From the NCBI RefSeq assembly GCF_900111195.1, contig NZ_FOGL01000001.1, positions 310,001 to 374,000 on the forward strand: 64,000 bases of DNA. The letters are read 5' to 3'. This document shows positions 1 to 7,085 of the stretch, piece after piece. The position numbers and the translations under genes were made by a program. The notes beneath the pieces were generated by a model. The model saw only the letters and a program-made list of their open reading frames with translations. It ran no database searches and was not told where the DNA came from. The stretch's first letter is position 1. Every line of letters begins with the position of its first letter. This DNA comes from Gracilibacillus ureilyticus. GTDB taxonomy: Bacteria; Bacillota; Bacilli; Bacillales; Amphibacillaceae.

Positions 1-1452
1 TTTGCAGAAGGCTTAGGCATTGAATTTGCCAATAACCAAGTTACGATTACAGATGCTATTGGTGGAACAGATACTGGTGTACTTCCGATTGAGATAGCTG
101 GGGCTTATGCTGCATTTGGAAACAATGGTACGTATCATGAGCCTTATTCAGTATTAAAAGTAGAATACCCCGACAGACGTACGGAAGAATTAGCTTCAGA
201 GCCTGAAGAAGCCATGTCCGATTTTACTGCATATATGGTAACAGATATGCTGAAATCCGTTGTTCAAAACGGAACTGGAACAAATGCAAATATTAGTGGT
301 TTACCTATCGCTGGTAAAACCGGTACAACGAACTTAAAAGATCAAGATGGAAGTCCTGATTCCTGGTTTACCGGATATACCACAAATTATACAATTTCCA
401 TCTGGAGTGGATATAGTAAAGAACGGAAACCAATTAATAATACCCAATTACCTGTACACATTTTCAGGGAATTAATGCAACACGTGTCCAGTGATGTGGA
501 AACAGCTGATTTTCAAAAACCAGATTCTGTTGTGGAAGTAGCAGTAGAAAAAGGATCTAACCCTGCAAAACGACCAAGTGAATATACACCAAGTTCAGAA
601 ATTGTAACAGAGTTGTTTGTTAAAGGTCATGAGCCAAGTGCTGTCTCTGAGAAATTTGATCAATTGGATCCAGTTACAAATCTAGCCGCAGTATATGATG
701 AAGAGGAAGAAAGAATAAATGTGGAATGGGAATATGAAGATATGGAAAACACCACTTTTGAAGTTTCTGTTGCGGCAGATGGCTCTGCAGGTAATGTTAC
801 GGAAACAGAAAGTACTTCATTAGAAATTAGCAACATTGAGCAAGGTGGAACCTATACGATTGAAGTTGTTGCTAGGAAAGGCGATACAACGAGTGAACCG
901 GCAACTGTTACGGTAGAGGTTTCAGGGGGAGAAAATGAAGACATACCTCCTGTCCAGCAACTGCAGCAAACATTTGATCAAGACAATCTATCTTCATTAA
1001 TAACCTGGGCTTATGAACCTAATGGCCCAATCGAATTCAGGATCAGTTTAACGGAAGCAGGAAATATCGTGGATGAATTTACAACAAATCAAACTTCCTT
1101 AAACCTTACGCAATTACAGGCTGGAAGAATTTATACAGTTACTGTAACACCAGTGCTAAGAAATGAGGGTGGCGTGACAGGTCCTTCTTCTTCTATTCAG
1201 ATTAACACACAAGGTTTGGAAGAAGACGAACAAAATAATGAACCACCAGATGAGCAGCAAGAAGAACAGCAAGAAGAGCAACAGAATGGGAATACGAACG
1301 AAGGCAATTCCAACGAAAATCAGAATGGCAGTCAGAATAACGGAAATCAGGGGCAAAATCAGCAGGAACAACAAAATGACGCGAATGCCGCCTCACAGAA
1401 TGGTAACAGCGAACAATCACAGGAAAACATTGAAAGTGAAAATGAACAATAG
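1..1452 (+). CDS. ponA: Penicillin-binding protein 1A/1B, C-terminal part (5' end outside window)
   Basis: This is a class A peptidoglycan synthase truncated by the window edge and open from base 1. The visible part holds the end of the transpeptidase domain, with the KTGT box at about 316-327. Two fibronectin-III-like beta modules follow (about 660-930 and 940-1215), then a low-complexity tail rich in Gln, Asn and Glu (about 1216-1449). The enzyme cross-links peptidoglycan outside the membrane. It converges on nth, and the two share a terminator. The nth side matches B. subtilis gene order except that ypoC is missing between them. Confidence 0.93.
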   Translation, partial: FAEGLGIEFANNQVTITDAIGGTDTGVLPIEIAGAYAAFGNNGTYHEPYSVLKVEYPDRRTEELASEPEEAMSDFTAYMVTDMLKSVVQNGTGTNANISGLPIAGKTGTTNLKDQDGSPDSWFTGYTTNYTISIWSGYSKERKPINNTQLPVHIFRELMQHVSSDVETADFQKPDSVVEVAVEKGSNPAKRPSEYTPSSEIVTELFVKGHEPSAVSEKFDQLDPVTNLAAVYDEEEERINVEWEYEDMENTTFEVSVAADGSAGNVTETESTSLEISNIEQGGTYTIEVVARKGDTTSEPATVTVEVSGGENEDIPPVQQLQQTFDQDNLSSLITWAYEPNGPIEFRISLTEAGNIVDEFTTNQTSLNLTQLQAGRIYTVTVTPVLRNEGGVTGPSSSIQINTQGLEEDEQNNEPPDEQQEEQQEEQQNGNTNEGNSNENQNGSQNNGNQGQNQQEQQNDANAASQNGNSEQSQENIESENEQ

Positions 1453-1467
1453 CAAATAAAAAGATAA

Positions 1468-1512
1468 AAAACACAGCATGTTAATTATGACATGCTGTGT
1501 TTCATTCTTTTT
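1468..1512. terminator. Bidirectional terminator between ponA and nth
   Basis: An 11-bp perfect stem (1471-1481 with 1490-1500) has an 8-nt loop, A-rich sequence on its left and a T-rich run on its right. It can therefore serve both converging genes. Its left arm and loop cover the nth stop codon. Confidence 0.8.
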
Positions 1513-2141
1513 TTCCCTTCTCTGCAAATATCAAGCAATGGACAGACATCACATTGTGGACTTTTAGCCTTGCAATGATAACGACCAAAGAAAATCAGGC
1601 GGTGATGAGTGTCGCTCCATTCTTCAATAGGTATCTTCTTCATTAATGTTTTTTCAACCTCTAATACGCTGTCTTTCCATCTGCAGATACCAAGTCGTTT
1701 GGAGACCCTTTCCACATGGGTATCAACTGCGATAGCGGGTTCATTAAAAGCTACGGATGCCACTACATTTGCAGTTTTACGTCCAACTCCCGCAAGCTTT
1801 TCCAACTCTGCTTTTGATTCAGGAACTTCTCCATTGTGTTCCTCAATAAGGGTCCGACATAATTTTTGGATATTTTTTGACTTATTACGATATAGTCCAA
1901 TTGATTTTATATCCTGCTGCAACTCTTCTAATGATACATCCAGATAGTCTTCCGGCGTATGATATTTCTGAAATAAATCCTTTGTTACTTTGTTCACTAG
2001 TGCATCCGTACATTGTGCAGATAAAACGACTGCAATAAGTAAATCAAAAGCATTGCGATGATTCAACTCACATTCTGCATCTGGAAACATTTCGCCTATA
2101 GTATCTAATACATGTCTAATTTGTGTTTTAGTTAACAACAC
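1485..2141 (-). CDS. nth: Endonuclease III (DNA glycosylase/AP lyase)
   Basis: This base-excision repair enzyme removes oxidised pyrimidines and cuts at the abasic site. The helix-hairpin-helix segment LAGVGRKTANVV carries the catalytic Lys, and the catalytic Asp follows in AVDTHVERV. The C-terminus has the four-cysteine iron-sulfur loop with spacing C-X6-C-X2-C-X5-C. The 218-residue length is normal. The frame opens with GTG at 2141; the next codon, TTG at 2138, is better spaced from the G-rich ribosome site, so the start could be one codon later. It follows dnaD by about a dozen bases, presumably in the same operon, and its last codons lie in the shared terminator. Confidence 0.95.
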   Translation of the reverse strand: MLLTKTQIRHVLDTIGEMFPDAECELNHRNAFDLLIAVVLSAQCTDALVNKVTKDLFQKYHTPEDYLDVSLEELQQDIKSIGLYRNKSKNIQKLCRTLIEEHNGEVPESKAELEKLAGVGRKTANVVASVAFNEPAIAVDTHVERVSKRLGICRWKDSVLEVEKTLMKKIPIEEWSDTHHRLIFFGRYHCKAKSPQCDVCPLLDICREGKKRMKHSMS

Positions 2142-2153
2142 TGGCCCCCCCTG

Positions 2154-2825
2154 TTACTCTTCTAACCAATTATAATAAAGCTTCTTTCTATGCGAATTAT
2201 CCTGTTTTGGCTCACTTTTCTGGAATTCATGAAAGGACTTACTTGTCTGTTTAGCTTGATCTAAAGATCTTACCCCTTTCTTTTTCCAGTCAATCAGTAT
2301 CCGGTCAATATAAGTGAAATTAAGTTTACTCATTAATACTGCTTCTCTAAGTGCAGCATACACCAGATCAATAGAGTATTTCTCTTCATCTAACCACTGG
2401 TTTATCCGTTCAATCTCAAATGGAGATAACGGTCTCCCAAACTCCTGTTCAAAGCGACGGAACATTTCGCCGATTTGTACTTCTTCCGTTGATGTTTCCT
2501 GATTGCCACCAGCATAAATTTTATGCCAGAGAGTTTCCAGTGAGTACATTTCTTTCAACACCCCACCTGTATCATCTTCTTCGATTTCCAGATACCCTAA
2601 CTGGATAAGTTTACGAAGATGTTTGGAACACTCCTCCGTTGAAATGGACATCTTTTCTGCCAACTGCTCTGGCGTGGGAAATTGGATACCTGCTGTTTGT
2701 GATATATGAATAAACAATAGCAATACTAACTGATGTTCATTTATGCCAAGTTTCTGATAATTTAACATAAGGGCTTTGGGAATGAAAATTTGATCTCCGA
2801 TTATTTCACTATAGTTTCCTGTCAT
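2154..2825 (-). CDS. dnaD: Replication initiation / primosome protein DnaD
   Basis: DnaD helps load the replicative helicase with DnaA, DnaB and DnaI at origins and restart sites. The N-terminal winged-helix part (residues about 15-90) and the C-terminal DnaB/DnaD domain (about 115-190, with WLDEEKYSIDLVYAAL) are recognisable. A longer frame exists from 2867, but the ATG at 2825 follows an AAGGTGGTG ribosome site at good spacing and gives the family-typical start, so I chose it (223 residues). The order asnS-dnaD-nth is conserved in Bacillus. Confidence 0.93.
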   Translation of the reverse strand: MTGNYSEIIGDQIFIPKALMLNYQKLGINEHQLVLLLFIHISQTAGIQFPTPEQLAEKMSISTEECSKHLRKLIQLGYLEIEEDDTGGVLKEMYSLETLWHKIYAGGNQETSTEEVQIGEMFRRFEQEFGRPLSPFEIERINQWLDEEKYSIDLVYAALREAVLMSKLNFTYIDRILIDWKKKGVRSLDQAKQTSKSFHEFQKSEPKQDNSHRKKLYYNWLEE

Positions 2826-2853
2826 TTTATTCACCACCTTGTGTAAAAACATG

Positions 2854-2888
2854 ATAATCCTTTGCACAAAATATATGCAAAGGATTAT
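2854..2888 (-). terminator. Hairpin between asnS and dnaD, terminator-like
   Basis: A perfect 13-bp inverted repeat (2854-2866 with 2876-2888) has a 9-nt loop and lies in the only sizeable gap of the asnS-dnaD-nth run. In the minus transcript it is followed, after about four bases, by a run of five T. It may be a leaky terminator that lowers dnaD-nth expression relative to asnS. Confidence 0.55.
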
Positions 2889-2917
2889 TACAATGAATTA
2901 TTACTTTTCTTTGAAGA

Positions 2918-4210
2918 TTAAGGATACAACCTGTTTAACAGCCTAGGGAAAGGAATAGTTTCCCGAACATGCTCGACTCCACAAATCCAGGCTACAGTCC
3001 GTTCTAATCCTAATCCAAATCCCGCATGGGGAACACTGCCATATTTTCTTAATTCGAGATACCATTTATAAGCATCTCCAGCTAAATTATGCTCTATATA
3101 TCTTTGTTCCATTAATGAAAGATCATCGATTCTGGCAGACCCGCCAATAATTTCGCCATACCCTTCCGGCGCAATTAAGTCAGCGCATAAAACAACATCG
3201 TCTCTCTCCGGATCTGGTTTCATATAGAACGCTTTGATATCTTTAGGATAATGTGTGATAAATACAGGTTTTTCAAAACTCTCAGCAATTGCTGTTTCAT
3301 GAGGTGCTCCAAAGTCTTCCCCCCACTTAATATCATTAAAACCTTTTTCCCTAAGAAGTTCAATAGCTTTGTCATAGGTAATTCTTGGGAAAGGAGCTTT
3401 TATTTTCTCTAATTTTTCAACAGATCTTCCTAATGTATTCAATTCTAATTGACAGTTTTGCAGTACAGATTCCACGATATATTGAACATATTGTTCCTGT
3501 ACCTCTAAACTCTCCTCATGAGTTGTAAAAGCCATCTCTGGTTCAATCATCCAAAATTCTATCAAGTGTCTTCTCGTTTTCGATTTTTCTGCACGGAATG
3601 TCGGTCCAAAAGAGAAAACTTTGCCAAGTGCCATTGCTGCTGCTTCCATATACAGCTGTCCACTTTGAGATAAATAGGCTTCTTCTTCAAAGTACTGTGT
3701 ATGAAATAACTCCGTAGTCCCTTCAGCTGCGGAACCAGTTAATATCGGAGGGTCTATTTTCATAAATCCTTCCTTTGCAAAAAATTGATAGGTTGCCTGG
3801 ATGATTTGATTACGAATTTTCATAATGGCATGCTGTTTTTTAGAACGAAGCCATAAATGGCGATGATCCATTAAAAATTCCGTACCATGCTCTTTTGGTG
3901 TTATCGGATAATCTTTTGCTTCATGGATAACTTCTATCTTCTTCACTTGCATTTCATAACCAAATGGCGACCGTGTATCCTTAACAATTGTACCAGTAAC
4001 ATATAAGGAAGACTCCTGTGTCAATGATTTGGCAGTAGTGAAGATTTCTTCTGGTACATCTGCCTTAGCAATAACACCCTGTATAAACCCGGTACCATCC
4101 CGTAACTGCAAAAATGCGATCTTTCCGCTGGATCGTTTATTCGCTAACCAGGCACCGATTGTAACTTCCTGGTCTAAGTACTTACTTACTTGATTAATAG
4201 TTGTTTTCAT
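2918..4210 (-). CDS. asnS: Asparaginyl-tRNA synthetase
   Basis: This class II aminoacyl-tRNA synthetase charges tRNA-Asn. The N-terminal OB-fold anticodon-binding domain covers about residues 1-105. The catalytic domain shows motif 2 ([11 protein letters not shown]) and motif 3 ([12 protein letters not shown]). The length of 430 residues is normal. The AsnRS identity, rather than AspRS, rests on overall resemblance and on synteny with aspB and dnaD. It follows aspB by 27 bases and is probably co-transcribed with it. Confidence 0.95.
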   Translation of the reverse strand: MKTTINQVSKYLDQEVTIGAWLANKRSSGKIAFLQLRDGTGFIQGVIAKADVPEEIFTTAKSLTQESSLYVTGTIVKDTRSPFGYEMQVKKIEVIHEAKDYPITPKEHGTEFLMDHRHLWLRSKKQHAIMKIRNQIIQATYQFFAKEGFMKIDPPILTGSAAEGTTELFHTQYFEEEAYLSQSGQLYMEAAAMALGKVFSFGPTFRAEKSKTRRHLIEFWMIEPEMAFTTHEESLEVQEQYVQYIVESVLQNCQLELNTLGRSVEKLEKIKAPFPRITYDKAIELLREKGFNDIKWGEDFGAPHETAIAESFEKPVFITHYPKDIKAFYMKPDPERDDVVLCADLIAPEGYGEIIGGSARIDDLSLMEQRYIEHNLAGDAYKWYLELRKYGSVPHAGFGLGLERTVAWICGVEHVRETIPFPRLLNRLYP

Positions 4211-4237
4211 CTGACATCCTCCATCAACAATGATGTA

Positions 4238-5419
4238 TTATTGGTGAGTTTCGACAAAACGTTTAATTCTATTTGCCGCTTCTTCTAGCTGTTCTAAAGA
4301 GATTGCATATGATAAACGAACATTATCGGGTGCTCCGAAACCTGAACCTGGTACTAAAGCTACTTTTTCTTCTTCTAATAAAGCCGAAACCCATTCATCA
4401 ACCGAATTAAATCCATTCATTTTCACAGCTTCTTTGACATTTGGGAACAAATAGAATGCGCCTTTTGGCTTTACACATTCGATTCCAGGTATTTGCACTA
4501 TCCATTCATACAACTTTTCTAATCGCTCACTAAATGCTGCTTTCATTTCTGCTACTGGCTCCTGTGTACCTGTATATGCAGCTTCAGCAGCTACCTGTGA
4601 AATAGATGTCGGATTTGAAGTGGAATGGGATGCTAAATTTGTCATTGCTTTAATAATGCTGCTATTACCAACAGCATATCCAATTCTCCACCCTGTCATG
4701 GAGTGAGACTTAGAAACCCCATTAATGATGATTGTTTTTTCTTTTAAAGAATCAGACAGCTCTGCTATGGAAACATGTTCTGTAGCAGTGTAAGTTAGCT
4801 TTTCATAAATCTCATCAGAAACAATAAAAATATCATGCTTTAAACAAACTTCGCCTAGTGCTTGCAGTTCTTCTTTCTCATACATTACACCAGTAGGATT
4901 GCTTGGTGAATTTATAATCACCGCTTTTGTCTTTTCAGTTATTGCATTTTCTAATTGCTCTGGAGTTAATTTAAATTCATTTTCCTCAAGCGCATCGACA
5001 AATACCGGTTTACCTTCAGCTAATTTTATTTGCTCTGGGTAACTTACCCAATAAGGTGAAGGGACGATAACTTCATCTTCCTTGTCTAATAATACCTGAA
5101 ACAAAGTATATAAGGCATGTTTGGCGCCAATTGTAACGATAATCTGACCAAGGTCATAATCGAGGTTATGGTCAGTGCTCATTTTTTCTTGAATGGCTTT
5201 TTTTAGTTCTATTGTTCCACCGGCTGGTGTATATTTAGTGAAACCATCATACATTGCTTTAGATGCAGCGTCTAATATATGGTCTGGTGTATTGAAATCC
5301 GGTTCTCCTGCTCCAAGCCCTATAACGTCATGACCTGCTTGTTTTAATTCCTTTGCTTTTGCAGTAATAGCCAATGTGGATGAAGGAGTTAATGTTTGCA
5401 CTCTATTTGCTAATTCCAT
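4238..5419 (-). CDS. aspB: Aspartate aminotransferase (class I, fold type I PLP)
   Basis: It interconverts aspartate and 2-oxoglutarate with oxaloacetate and glutamate in the cytosol. The PLP lysine is in NGVSKSHSMTGWRIGY, and SPSNPTG and SDEIYEKL are the usual family motifs. The frame can be opened at a GTG at 5428, but that GTG lies inside the ribosome site AAAGGTGAT. The ATG at 5419 is correctly spaced and gives 393 residues, the usual length. It lies between tseB and asnS, as in B. subtilis. Confidence 0.94.
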   Translation of the reverse strand: MELANRVQTLTPSSTLAITAKAKELKQAGHDVIGLGAGEPDFNTPDHILDAASKAMYDGFTKYTPAGGTIELKKAIQEKMSTDHNLDYDLGQIIVTIGAKHALYTLFQVLLDKEDEVIVPSPYWVSYPEQIKLAEGKPVFVDALEENEFKLTPEQLENAITEKTKAVIINSPSNPTGVMYEKEELQALGEVCLKHDIFIVSDEIYEKLTYTATEHVSIAELSDSLKEKTIIINGVSKSHSMTGWRIGYAVGNSSIIKAMTNLASHSTSNPTSISQVAAEAAYTGTQEPVAEMKAAFSERLEKLYEWIVQIPGIECVKPKGAFYLFPNVKEAVKMNGFNSVDEWVSALLEEEKVALVPGSGFGAPDNVRLSYAISLEQLEEAANRIKRFVETHQ

Positions 5420-5434
5420 GTATATCACCTTTCT

Positions 5435-5956
5435 CTATTTTAATGATGGGTTAATTGTTAGTGAATACTTCGATTTATCTTCTAATATTACATGATCATA
5501 TACTAAATTTTCTTCAAACGAGTAGGTTATTTCCAATGCTGGGTACCCATTTAACATTCCAATTTGTGAATCTATCAATTCACAGTTGGTACATGAGTTC
5601 TTCCATTCAGAAAGAATTTCTTCTTCAGAATATAATTCATCCTTATTATATATTTCGTGTTGGAATCCATCTTCCTCCGTAATATAAATATAAACAGCCT
5701 TTCCTTGTATTTCAGCTTCTGCCACATAATAGAGAAGATCCCCATGATACCGGTCCATACGGCTAATCTGTTCGATTGCTGGTTCCTGTTCCATCAAATA
5801 ATCTTCCACCGCCTCATAGCGAGCGGTTTTGTCTTCCATAATCTGATTGTAAATATGTAAACAATATAGTAACACACCGCCTAACAGAATAAGAGCGATG
5901 GTACTTATGACAATACTTTTCTTAAGTTCGATAAATGGTGAAAACAGCCTTCTCAT
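5435..5956 (-). CDS. tseB: TseB/YpmB-like membrane-anchored protein (DUF5590)
   Basis: A short basic N-terminus is followed by one transmembrane helix (about residues 14-36) and an extracytoplasmic alpha/beta domain. In B. subtilis, TseB/YpmB has been linked to PBP2A-dependent cell elongation; I recognise the family mostly by its position between ypmA and aspB and by its topology. A GTG at 5968 lies in the ribosome site, so the ATG at 5956 is preferred (173 residues). The start overlaps the end of ypmA by 35 bases, which suggests translational coupling. Confidence 0.82.
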   Translation of the reverse strand: MRRLFSPFIELKKSIVISTIALILLGGVLLYCLHIYNQIMEDKTARYEAVEDYLMEQEPAIEQISRMDRYHGDLLYYVAEAEIQGKAVYIYITEEDGFQHEIYNKDELYSEEEILSEWKNSCTNCELIDSQIGMLNGYPALEITYSFEENLVYDHVILEDKSKYSLTINPSLK

Positions 5957-6095
5957 GATCTTCCTCACTTAATGTTAGTCCGAACATTAAATCATCTTCT
6001 TTTAGCGTTCGGTTTAAACTATCAACAATTTTATACAGATCTTCAGAATAATTAATCTTCACTGTGGATAGTGTAATAATTTTTGATTGATTCAT
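5922..6095 (-). CDS. ypmA: YpmA-like small protein (DUF4264)
   Basis: This 57-residue acidic protein has no membrane segment and no known biochemical role. It is recognised by size, the central KINYSEDLYKIVDSLN segment and its conserved place before ypmB-aspB. The frame opens with a TTG at 6110, but the TTG and following codons form the GGGGGTG ribosome site, so the ATG at 6095 is taken as the start. Its 3' end overlaps tseB. Confidence 0.78.
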   Translation of the reverse strand: MNQSKIITLSTVKINYSEDLYKIVDSLNRTLKEDDLMFGLTLSEEDHEKAVFTIYRT

Positions 6096-6182
6096 TTCTG
6101 ACACCCCCAACTATTTAGAAACAACTGTCTTTTTCTATTTTGAGTGAGATTTGATTTTTTTTCAACTAAAAAATGCAATTAA

Positions 6183-6226
6183 CACGGGAAATATGAAAAT
6201 TTTTTAAGATTATCATATTTCCTGTG
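6183..6226 (-). terminator. Long hairpin downstream of the dinG pair
   Basis: A 14-bp stem (6183-6196 with 6213-6226) with one G-U pair and a 16-nt AT-rich loop lies just past the stop at 6240. The T-rich tract in the minus transcript begins several bases after the stem, so termination may be incomplete. Confidence 0.5.
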
Positions 6227-6239
6227 CATGATTAGATCT

Positions 6240-7028
6240 TCAGGACATAATTTCATAATCCTCTTTTGTTAATCGAATGTATATACTTCCGGTCTGTTTT
6301 AGAAAATAAGCGTCTATCCAAGAGGCAAACAACCTTTCAACAAGGTCTTCATTAATGTCAAAAGAAGGACTGTAAAAAATAATACCAAGATATGGATCAA
6401 GATGCCGAAGTAATTGCTGGGAAGGTGATTCGCCACTCCCAAATGCAGCAATTTTTATGATATCAATTTGCTGCATACTCGCATACAATTTCTCCTCAAA
6501 TGATATCTCTTTATCATTAAGAAAAAGGACAGACTCTTTGCCGTATTGTAATAAAAAAGTTGCTTCGTCATCTGCATTCTCATCAATAAATTTTATTTTT
6601 ACATTTTCAGATAAAGATGTGTTTTTTATTTTTGGCCAGTAAGCGAAAACCGAATCCTCAGGAAATTCCGTCTGGTCTTTCGGATAGTTACCTGGAAAGA
6701 GGAATTTGGAAACATGGAATTTTTCCATAATTGCCTCTGTATTACCCGCATATTCTTTTTTGAAACTCGTCAATATTAACTGATCAATTTTGTTTACCTT
6801 CAATCCTTCCAATTGGTGAAGAAGGTTTTGGTAACTTGACGGAGCACCTGTATTGATTAGTACATTTTCTCCAGTTTCCGTCCTTATTAATGTGGCTTCC
6901 CCATTCGGTAAATTTAAAAAAATAATATCAATTTCCTGATTGACTGGTTGCTGTTCTGCAGAGAGAATTACTGGTAACAAAATAGACAAACATATCATCA
7001 AAAACCCAATGATCAATTTACCTTTCAT
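6240..7028 (-). CDS. Exported ComEC-type metallo-beta-lactamase-fold protein, metal ligands lost
   Basis: The N-terminus is a signal peptide or membrane anchor (residues about 5-24). The body follows the layout of the C-terminal MBL domain of ComEC-like hydrolases: a first strand (IIFLNLPNGEATLI), then NVLINTG, LILTSFKKEYAGN, VLFLNDKE and AAFGSGESPSQQLL. At the place of the HxHxDH metal site (residues 88-93) the sequence reads SFKKEY, and the later HHGS motif reads AFGS. It is therefore probably not a metal-dependent hydrolase. The ATG at 7028 is preferred over 7037 because AGGATGG lies just before it. It follows dinG, probably in one unit. Its function is unknown. Confidence 0.7.
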   Translation of the reverse strand: MKGKLIIGFLMICLSILLPVILSAEQQPVNQEIDIIFLNLPNGEATLIRTETGENVLINTGAPSSYQNLLHQLEGLKVNKIDQLILTSFKKEYAGNTEAIMEKFHVSKFLFPGNYPKDQTEFPEDSVFAYWPKIKNTSLSENVKIKFIDENADDEATFLLQYGKESVLFLNDKEISFEEKLYASMQQIDIIKIAAFGSGESPSQQLLRHLDPYLGIIFYSPSFDINEDLVERLFASWIDAYFLKQTGSIYIRLTKEDYEIMS

Positions 7029-7085
7029 TTCAGCCATCCTGCTTTCTCGTGTTTATATATAGGATGACACAAGATAAATTAATTA

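Noticed and set aside
1216-1449. Low-complexity CAGCAA-rich stretch as a DNA repeat or CRISPR-like array
   Set aside because: It codes for the Gln/Glu tail of PBP1 in frame and has no regular repeat-spacer pattern.
1156-1474. Hydrophobic minus-strand frames opposite the ponA tail
   Set aside because: They arise from the repetitive Gln/Asn/Glu codons of ponA read backwards; no ribosome site.
4211-4237. A T-box leader ahead of asnS
   Set aside because: The gap to aspB is only 27 bases, and no T-box sequence is seen there or before aspB.
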